DNA of 64,000 nucleotides from Rhodococcus jostii RHA1 (GCF_000014565.1 NC_008268.1:1005001-1069000), one strand, 5' to 3'. Numbered from the stretch's first letter, positions 37,793-47,033 are shown. Numbers and translations: made by a program. The notes: generated by a model not told the origin, from the letters alone.

Positions 37793-39277
37793 CTAGGCGT
37801 TGCCCGACAACTTCTCGCGCAGAGCGGCGAGCTGTGCGTCGCTGGCCAGCGATCCGCCGGCAGACTCGGACGACGAGGTGCTGGCGGCCGAAGCGACGTC
37901 GGCGTCGCCGGCACCCGACTCGGAGGAGTAGCCGGCAGCAGCGGTGGCAGCCTCGGCGGCCTCGTCTGCAGCGGTCTTCTCCATCTGAGCGGTGTGCATC
38001 TTGTGACGACGCTCAGCCTCGGCGTAGCGGTTCTCCCACTCTTCACGCTGCTTGTCGAAGCCCTCGAGCCATTCGTTGGTCTCGGGATCGAAGCCCTCGG
38101 GGAAGATGTAGTTGCCCTGCTCGTCGTAGCTGTCCGCCATGCCGTACTTGGACGGATCGAACTCGGCGTTGTAGTCCTCGTTGGCCTGCTTCAGCGACAG
38201 CGAGATGCGACGACGCTCGAGGTCGATGTCGATGACCTTGACGAGCGCATCGTCGTTGACGCCGACAACCTGGTCCGGGACCTCCACGTGGCGCTCGGCC
38301 AGCTCGGAGATGTGGACGAGGCCTTCGATTCCCTCTTCGACGCGCACGAAGGCACCGAACGGAACCAGCTTCGTGACCTTGCCGGGCACGATCTGGCCGA
38401 TGGCGTGCGTGCGGGCGAACTGACGCCACGGGTCTTCCTGCGTCGCCTTGAGCGACAGGGAGACGCGCTCGCGGTCCAGGTCGACGTCGAGAACCTCGAC
38501 GGTGACCTCGGTGCCGACCTCGACAACCTCGGACGGGTGGTCGATGTGCTTCCAGGACAGCTCGGACACGTGCACCAGGCCGTCGACGCCGCCCAGGTCC
38601 ACGAAGGCACCGAAGTTGACGATGGAGGACACGATGCCCTTGCGGACCTGGCCCTTCTGCAGCTGGTGCAGGAACTCGCTGCGAACCTCGGACTGCGTCT
38701 GCTCGAGCCATGCACGGCGCGAGAGGACGACGTTGTTGCGGTTCTTGTCGAGCTCGATGATCTTGGCCTCGATCTCCTTGCCGACATACGGCTGCAGATC
38801 GCGGACACGGCGCATCTCGACGAGCGAAGCGGGAAGGAAGCCGCGCAGGCCGATGTCGAGGATCAGGCCGCCCTTGACGACCTCGATGACGGTGCCCTTG
38901 ACGGCCTCGTCCTTCTCCTTGAGCTCCTCGATGGTGCCCCAGGCACGCTCGTACTGAGCGCGCTTCTTCGACAGGATCAGTCGGCCTTCCTTGTCCTCCT
39001 TGGTGAGGACGAGAGCTTCGACCTCATCGCCCACGGAGACGACCTCGTTGGGGTCGACGTCGTGCTTGATGGAGAGCTCACGGGAAGGGATGACGCCTTC
39101 GGTCTTGTAACCGATGTCGAGCAGGACCTCGTCGCGATCGACCTTGACGATGGTGCCTTCGACGATGTCGCCATCGTTGAAGTACTTGATCGTTGCGTCG
39201 ATGGCGGCGAGGAAGTCCTCGGCGGAGCCGATGTCGTTTACGGCTACCTGCGGCGAGGTCACGGTGGTGGAGGGCAT
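37793..39277 (-). CDS. rpsA: 30S ribosomal protein S1
   Basis: Binds mRNA on the 30S subunit. 494 residues with four S1 (OB-fold) repeats at about 35-105, 120-185, 205-275 and 290-360, each with the DxxGxxGF or DLGGxxGLVHxSE pattern. A Gly/Ala/Ser-rich C-terminal tail replaces the fifth and sixth repeats of E. coli S1, as in mycobacteria. ATG 39277 gives PSTTVTSPQVAVNDIG, the mycobacterial start. Confidence 0.96.
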   Translation of the reverse strand: MPSTTVTSPQVAVNDIGSAEDFLAAIDATIKYFNDGDIVEGTIVKVDRDEVLLDIGYKTEGVIPSRELSIKHDVDPNEVVSVGDEVEALVLTKEDKEGRLILSKKRAQYERAWGTIEELKEKDEAVKGTVIEVVKGGLILDIGLRGFLPASLVEMRRVRDLQPYVGKEIEAKIIELDKNRNNVVLSRRAWLEQTQSEVRSEFLHQLQKGQVRKGIVSSIVNFGAFVDLGGVDGLVHVSELSWKHIDHPSEVVEVGTEVTVEVLDVDLDRERVSLSLKATQEDPWRQFARTHAIGQIVPGKVTKLVPFGAFVRVEEGIEGLVHISELAERHVEVPDQVVGVNDDALVKVIDIDLERRRISLSLKQANEDYNAEFDPSKYGMADSYDEQGNYIFPEGFDPETNEWLEGFDKQREEWENRYAEAERRHKMHTAQMEKTAADEAAEAATAAAGYSSESGAGDADVASAASTSSSESAGGSLASDAQLAALREKLSGNA

Positions 39278-39526
39278 GTGTTGAGTTGCTCCGGACGGGT
39301 TGTGGTCGGTTGATGGTGTTCTGTCGGACAAGCAACCTGAACCGACGGAGCATTCCGCCGCATCAGATCACCGCAAGCGCAGTGAACGACACCCGACTGG
39401 AACCGAACAAACTCGAACTGAACCGAATCCGATGCCGCACACATAGACACTCGCGTGCAATAGGCTACGCGCCCGTGGGCAAGCTGGGCAAACCCGGGCA
39501 CGTTCCCACGCTCTACTCTGTTGCCC
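39278..39526. promoter_or_regulatory. Divergent promoter region of rpsA and methyltransferase
   Basis: About 250 bp. On the plus strand TACTCT (39514-39519) ends seven bases before the methyltransferase ATG, a leaderless arrangement. The rpsA side is AT-richer than its surroundings and forms an unusually long 5' leader, where ribosomal autoregulation would be expected, but I see no defined structure. Confidence 0.45.
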
Positions 39527-40420
39527 ATGCCCGATCCTCGCCCGTCCGATTCTCCTCTCTCTCCGGAAGACGACCGTCACGGCACCGCCAACAGCGTGCT
39601 CGGAACGTCCGGAGTGAGCCGCGTCCGCGTCGATTCCGAGTCCAGCGAACGCGCGAGTCGTGCCTGGTGGGACGCCGATGCGGACGACTACCACCGCACC
39701 CACGGCGAGTTCCTCGGCGTGGACTCGTCCGAGGGTGAGTTCGTCTGGTGCCCGGAGGGACTCCACGAAGGCGACTACCACCTTCTCGGTGACGTGGCGG
39801 GCAAGGACGTCCTCGAGGTGGGCTGCGGTTCCGCGCCATGCGCGCGGTGGCTCGCCGGCCGGGGCGCCCGGGCAGTCGGGCTCGATCTGTCGATGTCGAT
39901 GCTGACCCGCGGGGTCGAGGCCATGCGGGCGGGCGGCGCGACCGTGCCGCTCGTTCATGCGGGAGCCGAGCACCTCCCCTTCGCCGACGCGAGCTTCGAC
40001 ATCGCATGTTCGGCTTTTGGGGCGGTTCCGTTCGTGGCGGACTCCCAGCAGGTGATGAGTGAGGTGGCCCGGGTTCTCCGCCCGGGTGGTTTGTGGGTGT
40101 TCGCCGTCAACCATCCGATCCGCTGGATCTTCCCGGACGACCCGGGCCCACGAGGGCTCACCGCGTCGCTCCCCTACTTCGACCGCACCCCCTACGTGGA
40201 GGTCGACGGCGACGGCATCCCCACCTACGTCGAGCACCACCGGACCATCGGCGACCGGGTGCGCGAGATCGTGGCGGCGGGACTGGAGGTACGCGACATC
40301 ATCGAGCCGGAGTGGCCCGAATGGCTCGACCGGGAATGGGGGCAGTGGAGCCCGCTGCGGGGACAGATCTTCCCCGGCACCGCCATCTTCAGCTGCCGCA
40401 AACCCGTGAGTACTTCTTAA
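39527..40420 (+). CDS. SAM-dependent methyltransferase
   Basis: Class I methyltransferase, 297 residues. Motif I VLEVGCGSAPCARWLA near 90-105, acidic loop VGLDLSMSML, motif IV DASFDIACSAFGAVPFV and EVARVLRPGGLWVFAVNHPIRW. It belongs to the Methyltransf_11 group; substrate unknown. ATG 39527 has no Shine-Dalgarno sequence but a -10-like TACTCT seven bases before it. Its TAA stop lies inside a 22-bp hairpin. Confidence 0.88.
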   Translation: MPDPRPSDSPLSPEDDRHGTANSVLGTSGVSRVRVDSESSERASRAWWDADADDYHRTHGEFLGVDSSEGEFVWCPEGLHEGDYHLLGDVAGKDVLEVGCGSAPCARWLAGRGARAVGLDLSMSMLTRGVEAMRAGGATVPLVHAGAEHLPFADASFDIACSAFGAVPFVADSQQVMSEVARVLRPGGLWVFAVNHPIRWIFPDDPGPRGLTASLPYFDRTPYVEVDGDGIPTYVEHHRTIGDRVREIVAAGLEVRDIIEPEWPEWLDREWGQWSPLRGQIFPGTAIFSCRKPVSTS

Positions 40421-40448
40421 CCGCCCGCGGTTAAGAAGTACTCACGGG
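40403..40448. terminator. 22-bp perfect hairpin between convergent genes
   Basis: 40403-40424 and 40427-40448 are exact reverse complements with a 2-base loop. The left arm contains the methyltransferase stop (TAA 40418-40420). The right arm ends 11 bases from the ABC ATPase stop. It has no T-run; the length of the stem suggests a bidirectional terminator. Confidence 0.75.
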
Positions 40449-40458
40449 CCGGAGGCCA

Positions 40459-41220
40459 CTACAGCAGCTTCGACAAGAACAACTTGGTGCGGTCGTGTTG
40501 CGGATTGGCGAGCAGCTCGCGGGGGTTCCCCGATTCGACGACGACGCCGGCGTCCATGAACACGAGCTGGTCGGCCACCTCGCGTGCGAAGCCCATCTCG
40601 TGCGTGACGACGACCATCGTCATGCCGCCGGCCGCGAGATCCTTCATGACGGTCAGCACCTCCCCGACCAGCTCCGGGTCGAGGGCGGACGTCGGCTCGT
40701 CGAACAGCATCAGTTTGGGGTCCATCGCCAGCGCGCGGGCGATCGCGACGCGCTGCTGCTGACCACCCGACAGTTGCGCCGGGTACGCGTCCGCCTTCTC
40801 GCTCAGGCCCACCTGCTCGAGGAGATCGCGTCCTCGCTCGAGCGCCTTCTTCTTGCTCAGCTTCTTCACCTGGATGGGCGCCTCGATGATGTTCTCGAGA
40901 GCAGTCCGGTGCGGGAAGAGGTTGAAGTGCTGGAAGACCATCCCGATGTCGCGGCGCTGCTTCGCGGCCGCCCTGGGATGGAGTTCGTAGAGCTTGCCGC
41001 CCCGCTCGGAGTACCCGACGATCTCGCCGTCGACGTACAGCCGCCCGGCGTTGACCTGCTCGAGGTGGTTGATGCACCGCAGGAAGGTCGACTTCCCCGA
41101 GCCCGACGGCCCGACCAGGCACAGGACCTGGCCGGGGTCGATCTCCAGCGATACACCCTTGAGTACCTTCAGCGCCCCGAAGTTCTTGCAGACCCGGTCC
41201 GCCTTGACCATCGGCGTCAT
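40459..41220 (-). CDS. Polar amino-acid ABC transporter ATP-binding protein
   Basis: GlnQ/HisP-type ATPase, 253 residues. Walker [14 protein letters not shown]-loop [11 protein letters not shown], signature [15 protein letters not shown], Walker [15 protein letters not shown] and switch [10 protein letters not shown]. The HFNLFPH segment is typical of glutamine/glutamate/arginine importers. The ATG overlaps the permease stop (ATGA). Confidence 0.94.
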   Translation of the reverse strand: MTPMVKADRVCKNFGALKVLKGVSLEIDPGQVLCLVGPSGSGKSTFLRCINHLEQVNAGRLYVDGEIVGYSERGGKLYELHPRAAAKQRRDIGMVFQHFNLFPHRTALENIIEAPIQVKKLSKKKALERGRDLLEQVGLSEKADAYPAQLSGGQQQRVAIARALAMDPKLMLFDEPTSALDPELVGEVLTVMKDLAAGGMTMVVVTHEMGFAREVADQLVFMDAGVVVESGNPRELLANPQHDRTKLFLSKLL

Positions 41221-42209
41221 CGTCGTTCCCCTCCGGGTGTGTCGGGCAAGGTCTCGGGCCCGGGTTCGATCACCAGCGGCTTGCCCTGCGCGTCGGCGAG
41301 CGCCTGCAGTTGCCGCGGGGTGAGCTTTCGGGACGCACCCTTCGAGTAGTACCGCTCCAGGTAGAACTGGCCGATCATGAGCAGGCTGGTGATCGCGAGG
41401 TACCAGGTGGCGGCAACCATCAGCAGCGGGATGGGCTGGAAGTTCGCACCCGAGATGTCTCTGGCACGTCCGTACAACTCCAGGCTGTACGGCACCGCGG
41501 TGACCAGCGATGTCGTCTTCAGCATGCTGATCAGCTCGTTGCCCGTGGGCGGGATGATCACCCGCATGGCCTGTGGCAGGACCGTGCGGCGCATGGTCTG
41601 CGACCACGTCATGCCGAGCGCCACCGACGCCTCGGTCTGCCCCTCGGCCACCGAGTTCACGCCGGCCCGGACGATCTCGGCCATGTACGCGGCCTCGTTG
41701 AGTCCCAGACCGATCACCGCGAACAGGAACGCCGCGTTGATCCCCTGCAGGTCGATGTGCACGAACTGGTGGACGAACGGGATGCCCAGATCCAGCTGCT
41801 TGTAGATGGACGGGAACAGTCCCCAGAACACCAACTGCACGTAGACCGGGGTCCCGCGGAAGATCCACAGGTAACCCCACGACGCCGCCTTCAGCACCGG
41901 GTTCGGTGACAGCCGCATGACGGCGAGGACGACACCCAGGATGATGGCGATCGCCATCGACAGGATCGTCAGCTGGATGGTGTTCCACGCCGCGGCCGAG
42001 ATCCGTGCATCGAACAGATAGCGGGCGTAGACGTCCCAGCGGTACGCCTCGTTGGTGCGCGCACCGTTGACGAACAGCGCCAGCAGCAGACCGACGACGA
42101 TCGCGGCGATCCAGCGGCCGGGCCGCCGCAGCGGGATCGCCTTGATCGGTTCCGGTTCCTGTCCCGTCTCGGTGCCGGACCGGTCCGGAGCCTTCTCCAC
42201 GTCAGACAC
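41217..42209 (-). CDS. Polar amino-acid ABC transporter permease
   Basis: His/Glu/Gln/Arg-type permease, 330 residues. A hydrophilic N-terminus of about 30 residues and a first membrane segment [17 protein letters not shown] come before the standard five-segment core. The EAA loop [28 protein letters not shown] couples to the ATPase. It probably works as a homodimer because only one permease gene is present. A basic cytoplasmic tail ends the protein. The start is GTG 42209. Confidence 0.92.
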   Translation of the reverse strand: MSDVEKAPDRSGTETGQEPEPIKAIPLRRPGRWIAAIVVGLLLALFVNGARTNEAYRWDVYARYLFDARISAAAWNTIQLTILSMAIAIILGVVLAVMRLSPNPVLKAASWGYLWIFRGTPVYVQLVFWGLFPSIYKQLDLGIPFVHQFVHIDLQGINAAFLFAVIGLGLNEAAYMAEIVRAGVNSVAEGQTEASVALGMTWSQTMRRTVLPQAMRVIIPPTGNELISMLKTTSLVTAVPYSLELYGRARDISGANFQPIPLLMVAATWYLAITSLLMIGQFYLERYYSKGASRKLTPRQLQALADAQGKPLVIEPGPETLPDTPGGERR

Positions 42210-42220
42210 TCGTCAACCGC

Positions 42221-43144
42221 TCAGCTCGTGGCGCCGTTGATCTGGGACGTGGTGATGACGCCCGCCTCGACACCCCAGTTCTCCGCGATCGTCCGGTAGG
42301 TGCCGTCGTCGATGAGGTGCTGCAGCGCCTGCTGGAGGGTCTGCGCGAGCGGCGAACCCTTCGCGACGGGCCAGCCGTACGGCGCGGCGTCGAAGACCTC
42401 GCCGGCGGCCTCGATCTTGCCGTCGCTCTGCTTGATCGCGTACGCGGTGACGGGCGAGTCGGCGGACATCGCGTCGACCTTGCCGAGTGCGACGGCGTTG
42501 GCGGCGTCGTCCTGGCTGTCGAACTTCACGATCTCGATGGGCGGCTTCCCGGCCGCGACGCACGCCGCGCTCTTGGCGGGCACCTCCTCGAGATCCTCGA
42601 TGGTGGTGGTCTGCACGCCGACCCGCAGGCCGCACGCGTTGGTGGGGTCGACGGACTTACCGGCGGGCTGCGCCCACTGCACTCCGGCACTGAAGTAGGT
42701 GGTGAAGTCGACCGACTGCTCGCGTTCCTTGGTGTCCGTGAACGACGACATACCCATGTCGTAGCTGCCGGCCTGGATGGACGGGATGATCTTGTCGAAG
42801 TCCGCCTCGGTGTACTCGGGAGTCACGCCGAGCACCTTGCTCACGGCGTCCACGAGGTCGACGTCGAAGCCGACGATCTTGCCGCTCGGATCCTTGAACT
42901 CGTTGGGCGAGTAGGGAATATTGACACCGACGATGATCTTGCCGGACGAGGCGATCTTCTCGGGCAGTGTCGCCGCGATGGCATCCACCTTGTCGACTTC
43001 CACGGCGACGGTCTCTTCTCCGGAAGGCGTACCGCCGCCCTCGGTGTTGCTGGCGCATCCGGCGAGCAGCAGAGCACTGCCGCCCGCCAGTGCACAGATG
43101 GTGCGGGCCACTCGGCCTCGCGCGAAGACGGATCGACCAGACAC
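42221..43144 (-). CDS. Amino-acid ABC transporter substrate-binding lipoprotein
   Basis: Family 3 extracellular solute-binding protein, about 307 residues. A signal peptide ends in lipobox LAGC. The binding domain includes VGFDVDLVDAVSKVLGV, PSIQAGSYDMGMSSFTDTKERE and a second lobe with GLRVGVQTTT. Arg and Asp residues for an alpha-amino acid are in place; the specific amino acid cannot be told. GGAGG lies eight bases before GTG 43144 but only two before ATG 43150, so I chose the GTG. It leads the three-gene importer operon. Confidence 0.92.
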   Translation of the reverse strand: MSGRSVFARGRVARTICALAGGSALLLAGCASNTEGGGTPSGEETVAVEVDKVDAIAATLPEKIASSGKIIVGVNIPYSPNEFKDPSGKIVGFDVDLVDAVSKVLGVTPEYTEADFDKIIPSIQAGSYDMGMSSFTDTKEREQSVDFTTYFSAGVQWAQPAGKSVDPTNACGLRVGVQTTTIEDLEEVPAKSAACVAAGKPPIEIVKFDSQDDAANAVALGKVDAMSADSPVTAYAIKQSDGKIEAAGEVFDAAPYGWPVAKGSPLAQTLQQALQHLIDDGTYRTIAENWGVEAGVITTSQINGATS

Positions 43145-43298
43145 TGGCATGTCCTCCAAGGAAATCGTGGTACACCGAGCGAGCTACGGCGACGGAGAAC
43201 TCTCGAACTCCGAATAGTCGAACGGTAGGTTACGGCACCCGCATCTGCGGGCGTCGTTACCGAACATTAACGGCCTGTCCCGGCCCGTGGCGGCAGTT

Positions 43299-44396
43299 TC
43301 AGCGACGCAGTGTCCGGGCGAGGACCGTCTCGGTGAATTCACTGGTCGACGCGAGTCCACCCAGGTCAGCCGTGGCGACTCCGGACGCGATCGTCGCACG
43401 GACCGCGTCGCGGATCCGGTGTGCCGCGCCGCCCAGATTCCGGTCCGCGCGGCGGTCCCCGAGCCATTCGAGCATCATCGCGGCCGACAGCATCAGCGCC
43501 GTGGGATTGGCCCGGTTGTGCCCGGCGATGTCGGGCGCGGCTCCGTGCGCCGCCTGCGCCATCACCTTGGTCTCGGAACTGTTGATCGACGGGGCCGTGC
43601 CGAGCGAGCCGGACAGCTCACCCGTCAGGTCCGACAGGATGTCGCCGAACATGTTCTCCGTCACCACGACGTCGAAGTCGCGTCCCCTGCGAACGAGGTG
43701 CGCGGTCATGGCGTCGACGTGTTCGTCGTCGATCCGCACGTCCGGGTAGTCGCGCTGCCCCACCTCCCGGCAGACGTCGCGGAACAGTCCGGTCGTCATC
43801 GACAGGACGTTGGCCTTGTGCACGATAGTGACGTGCCGGCCGCGCGTGCGCGCCAGCGCGAATGCGGTGTGCGCGATGCGCTCACACGCCTTCCTCGTCA
43901 CGACGCCGACCGCCAGTGCCACGTCGGGGGTCGGCATGAACTCGCCGCTGCCGGCGAACATGTTCCGGTCCGCGTACAAGCCTTCGGTGTTCTCCCGGAC
44001 GATCACCAGGTCCATGTCCGGGACCGTCGAGGCGACGCCCTCGAGCGATCGGGCGGGGCGGATGTTCGCGAAGAGGTCGAATCTCTTGCGCACCACCCCG
44101 CCGGGGGTCAACCGGCCGCGGAACGGTTCCGGGTAGGCGGCGCTGTCGTGCGGACCCAGGATCCACGCGTCGAGTGCGTCCAGCGCGGAGAGCGTGGAGT
44201 CAGGGATCGGCGTTCCGTGCGACTCGATGGCGCCCAGGCCGAGGGGCAGTTCCACCCAGTCGACGGCGCCGCCTCCCGCCGCGACCACCGCGGCCGAGAC
44301 CACCCGCTGGGTTGCCGGGACGATCTCGTGACCGATGCCGTCGCCGAGGAGCACCCCGATCCGGGTATCGGAAATGTTTGCCGTAGCACCGCTCAT
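43299..44396 (-). CDS. Isocitrate/isopropylmalate dehydrogenase-family enzyme
   Basis: NAD(P)-dependent beta-decarboxylating dehydrogenase, 365 residues. GVLLGDGIGHEIVP at the start, VRENTEGLYADRN near 145, the VHKANVLSMTTGLF lysine segment, and VVTENMFGDILSDLTGELSGSLG with the metal-binding Asp. The ENTEG motif resembles isocitrate, homoisocitrate and tartrate dehydrogenases more than LeuB, so leuB should not be assumed. Its start region is shared divergently with the 2H phosphoesterase gene, only 19 bp away. Confidence 0.85.
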   Translation of the reverse strand: MSGATANISDTRIGVLLGDGIGHEIVPATQRVVSAAVVAAGGGAVDWVELPLGLGAIESHGTPIPDSTLSALDALDAWILGPHDSAAYPEPFRGRLTPGGVVRKRFDLFANIRPARSLEGVASTVPDMDLVIVRENTEGLYADRNMFAGSGEFMPTPDVALAVGVVTRKACERIAHTAFALARTRGRHVTIVHKANVLSMTTGLFRDVCREVGQRDYPDVRIDDEHVDAMTAHLVRRGRDFDVVVTENMFGDILSDLTGELSGSLGTAPSINSSETKVMAQAAHGAAPDIAGHNRANPTALMLSAAMMLEWLGDRRADRNLGGAAHRIRDAVRATIASGVATADLGGLASTSEFTETVLARTLRR

Positions 44397-44415
44397 GAGG
44401 CCATCATTGCCTACC

Positions 44416-44937
44416 ATGGTCCAGTCGGTGGAACTGCTGTTCGACGAAGCGACCGACGTTGCCGTGCGCGCGGAGTGGCAACGCCTGTGGGATGCGGGGA
44501 TGCCCAGCCGCACTCGCGTTCGCGCCGAATCGAATCGGCCCCACATCACCTTGTTCGTGGCACGCCACATCCCACCCGAGATCGACGAACTGCTGGGCCG
44601 CCGGATCGCGACGCCCTCGTTCCACATCCGGCTGGGCGGGCTCGTGATGTTCGGCGGCAGGCACGTCACGCTGTCCCGGTTGGTGGTGCCGTCGAAGGCC
44701 CTGCTGTCCCTGCACCGCAGCGTGTTCGATCTCGCGGCGCACGCCACGGAGATCACGCCGCACATCCGCCCGGGCGAGTGGACGCCGCACGTGACTCTCG
44801 CGCGGCGACTGCCCGCCGATCAGATCGCGGAGGCCGCGCGGCTGCTCGACGGCGGCGACATCATCGGCCGGGCGTCGGTGGTGCGCCGGTGGGACGGGGA
44901 CGCCAAACGCGAGTGGGTGGTCACGGCACCACCGTGA
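44416..44937 (+). CDS. 2'-5' RNA ligase/2H phosphoesterase family protein
   Basis: A 173-residue 2H-type protein with two HxT motifs: RPHITLFVA near 43 and TPHVTLARR near 117. These are the catalytic pair of 2'-5' RNA ligase or cyclic phosphodiesterase enzymes. The physiological substrate is unknown. No Shine-Dalgarno sequence; an ATCATT ends seven bases before the ATG. Its last residues VTAPP and the stop are encoded in a 38-bp palindrome. Confidence 0.85.
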   Translation: MVQSVELLFDEATDVAVRAEWQRLWDAGMPSRTRVRAESNRPHITLFVARHIPPEIDELLGRRIATPSFHIRLGGLVMFGGRHVTLSRLVVPSKALLSLHRSVFDLAAHATEITPHIRPGEWTPHVTLARRLPADQIAEAARLLDGGDIIGRASVVRRWDGDAKREWVVTAPP

Positions 44938-44956
44938 TCACGGTGGTGCCGTGACC
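44919..44956. terminator. 38-bp perfect palindrome shared by two convergent stop codons
   Basis: Positions 44919-44937 are the exact reverse complement of 44938-44956, with no loop. Both TGA stops lie at its centre. Because each arm is read in the sense direction by one gene, both proteins end in VTAPP. As RNA it would fold into a very stable hairpin, so it likely terminates both genes. Confidence 0.85.
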
Positions 44957-45840
44957 GTCTCGGCGGCCTTGCGCGAAGACCGTTGGGTGACGACGATTCC
45001 CGCGATCACCGCGAGTGCCCCGACGGGCTGGTTCCAGGAGATCTGCTCGTCGAGTGCGACCGCACCGAGCACGACCCCGACCACCGGCGTCAGGTAGGTG
45101 ACGGTGGAGGCCGCGGTGGGCCCCCAGCTGCGCACCACGTTCGTGTTCCACACGAACGCCAGCCCGGTGCCGAACGCCCCGAGCCCGATCATCGAGGCGA
45201 CGATCGCGGGGGTCAGGTGCATCGGCGTGCTCGCGACCCACGGGGCGGCGAGGAGCATGGCGGCCGCGGCGATCGACACCTGCATGAACGCGATGGTGGG
45301 TGTTCCGACGCCCCGCGGGAGGATGAACCGCCTCAGGTAGACCAGTGCCACGCCGTACGACGCGGTGGCACCGAGGCACGCGAGCTGGGCGGGGACGCTG
45401 CCGATGATCCCCGCCTGCCATGGCGCCAGCACCACGACCACCCCGGTGAATCCGAGCAGGAGGCCGAACAGCTTTGCGTCCGTGAGCTTCTCCCCTGGCA
45501 GGAACGCCAGCGCCACCGACATCGTCATGAGCGGTGTGGTCGCGTTGTAGATGCTGGCCAGGCCCGAACTGATGCTCTGCTCGGCCCAGCTGAACAGCAA
45601 CCACGGCACCACACACTGGGCGACCGCCAATACCGACAGGTGCGCCCATGTCGCCGCTTCGCGCGGCAACCGCGTCCGGGTGAGTCCGAGGACGGCACCG
45701 AGGGTCACCGCCCCGAACAAGAGTCGCCACAGCACGACCTGTGTGAAGGACAGGCCCTCGAGCCCGACCTTGATGAAGAGGAAACTCGCGCCCCAGGCGA
45801 GCGCCGTGCCCGCGTACTGGACCGCCAGATTCCCCCTCAA
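44938..45840 (-). CDS. DMT-superfamily (EamA) transporter
   Basis: Ten-segment drug/metabolite transporter, 300 residues, with two EamA repeats. The first has YAGTALAWGASFLFIKVGLEGL; the second has ATASYGVALVYLRRF and PVVGVVLGAVALDEQISW. Probable exporter of an amino acid or other metabolite. The only start in frame is TTG 45840, overlapping the microprotein stop (TTGA), which implies translational coupling. Confidence 0.87.
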   Translation of the reverse strand: MRGNLAVQYAGTALAWGASFLFIKVGLEGLSFTQVVLWRLLFGAVTLGAVLGLTRTRLPREAATWAHLSVLAVAQCVVPWLLFSWAEQSISSGLASIYNATTPLMTMSVALAFLPGEKLTDAKLFGLLLGFTGVVVVLAPWQAGIIGSVPAQLACLGATASYGVALVYLRRFILPRGVGTPTIAFMQVSIAAAAMLLAAPWVASTPMHLTPAIVASMIGLGAFGTGLAFVWNTNVVRSWGPTAASTVTYLTPVVGVVLGAVALDEQISWNQPVGALAVIAGIVVTQRSSRKAAETVTAPP

Positions 45841-45953
45841 AACCGGAAGTCCCCGTGCTGGATGACTTCGTTGTGCGTGTCGGGCGTGCGGCCGGCGAGC
45901 GCCAGCGCGTCGAGCGCCAGGAACACGAGGAGTACCACGACCAGGATTGTCAT
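45837..45953 (-). CDS. 38-residue single-span membrane microprotein
   Basis: Reads MTILVVVLLVFLALDALALAG, one membrane helix, then a polar tail of about 17 residues. Its stop overlaps the DMT transporter's TTG start (TTGA). GAGG lies upstream of the ATG. Similar tiny proteins are common in actinobacteria but unnamed. Role could be transporter partner or leader peptide; both are inference. Confidence 0.5.
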   Translation of the reverse strand: MTILVVVLLVFLALDALALAGRTPDTHNEVIQHGDFRF

Positions 45954-45989
45954 GTCTTCAGCCTCGTAGCACCGGCGTCCGAGAGAAAG

Positions 45990-46024
45990 TGGCAGAAACG
46001 ACATTGTTGAGCGTATTTCTGCCA
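45990..46024. promoter_or_regulatory. Probable GlxA-type regulator operator
   Basis: TGGCAGAAA (45990-45998) and TTTCTGCCA (46016-46024) are a perfect 9-bp inverted repeat with 17-nt spacer, between the divergent microprotein-DMT operon and the GlxA-type regulator, eight bases from the regulator ATG. Confidence 0.6.
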
Positions 46025-46031
46025 TACTGGG

Positions 46032-47033
46032 ATGGTGCTGAAAAAGGTCGTCGTCCCGCTCATGCCGCTCACCGAAGCGTTCGAGCTCGGAGTCGCCTGC
46101 GAGGTGTTCGGTTTCGACCGATCCGACGACGGACTCCCCACCTACGACTTCTCCCTCGTCGCCGGCTCACGGGAACCCATCCGCACCCGATTCGGTTACG
46201 GCATCGACGTCCCGTACGACCTCGACCGGCTCGACGACGCCGACCTCATCGTGGTTCCCGCGGGCGGAACCTACGCCGAGGCGGACGGCACCTTCGTCTG
46301 CGCGAAGGACCCCGACCCGTGCATGGACCCGCTTCTCGACAAACTCCGGGCCGCGGTGGACCGGGGCGCCAAGGTCGCCAGCCTCTGCAGCGGCGCCTTC
46401 GTGCTCGGCGCGGCCGGACTGCTGGACGGACGCAAGTGCACCACCCACTGGCGGCACGCCCAGCGGCTCGCCGACCTCCACCCGGCTGCGACGGTCGACC
46501 CGAACGTCCTGTACGTCGACGACGATCCCGTCCTGACCAGCGCGGGCACCGCTGCGGGTATCGACCTGTGCCTGCACATCGTGCGCAAGGAACAGGGCAG
46601 CCGGGTGGCCAACGGAATCGCACGGCGCATGGTCGTCCCGCCGCACCGGGACGGCGGTCAGGCGCAGTACGTGGCGATGCCGCTGCCGTCGACGACGATC
46701 GACACCCTCGGCCCGCTGCTCGACTGGATGACCGAGCACCTCGCCCTCGACCTGTCCGTGACCGCGGTCGCGGCCAAGGCCAACATGTCGCCCCGCACGT
46801 TCGCGCGGCGGTTCCAGGCCGAGACCGGGACCACCCCCGCCCGATGGCTCAGCGATCAGCGGGTGCTGGCCGCGCAGCACCTGCTGGAGAACTCGGACCT
46901 GTCGGTGGACGTGATCGCCGAACGGGTCGGTTTCGGCGGCGGCGCCGTGCTGCGGCAGCATTTCCTGCGGCTGCGGCACACCACCCCGCAGGCGTACCGC
47001 CGCACGTTCCGGGACACGGAGCGCACCGGCTGA
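46032..47033 (+). CDS. GlxA-family (DJ-1/PfpI + AraC) transcriptional regulator
   Basis: A 333-residue regulator. Residues 1-190 are a DJ-1/PfpI-like amidotransferase fold with VASLCSGAFVLGAAGLLDG near 115 (Cys at the nucleophile elbow) and TTHWRHAQRL. Residues about 225-325 are a double HTH AraC domain: LSVTAVAAKANMSPRTFARRFQAETG and LSVDVIAERVGFGGGAVLRQHF. Divergent from the microprotein-DMT operon, which it probably controls. Confidence 0.9.
   Translation: MVLKKVVVPLMPLTEAFELGVACEVFGFDRSDDGLPTYDFSLVAGSREPIRTRFGYGIDVPYDLDRLDDADLIVVPAGGTYAEADGTFVCAKDPDPCMDPLLDKLRAAVDRGAKVASLCSGAFVLGAAGLLDGRKCTTHWRHAQRLADLHPAATVDPNVLYVDDDPVLTSAGTAAGIDLCLHIVRKEQGSRVANGIARRMVVPPHRDGGQAQYVAMPLPSTTIDTLGPLLDWMTEHLALDLSVTAVAAKANMSPRTFARRFQAETGTTPARWLSDQRVLAAQHLLENSDLSVDVIAERVGFGGGAVLRQHFLRLRHTTPQAYRRTFRDTERTG

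Noticed and set aside
43299..44396. Call as leuB
   Set aside because: The ENTEG motif and context do not favour 3-isopropylmalate dehydrogenase over isocitrate, homoisocitrate or tartrate dehydrogenase types.
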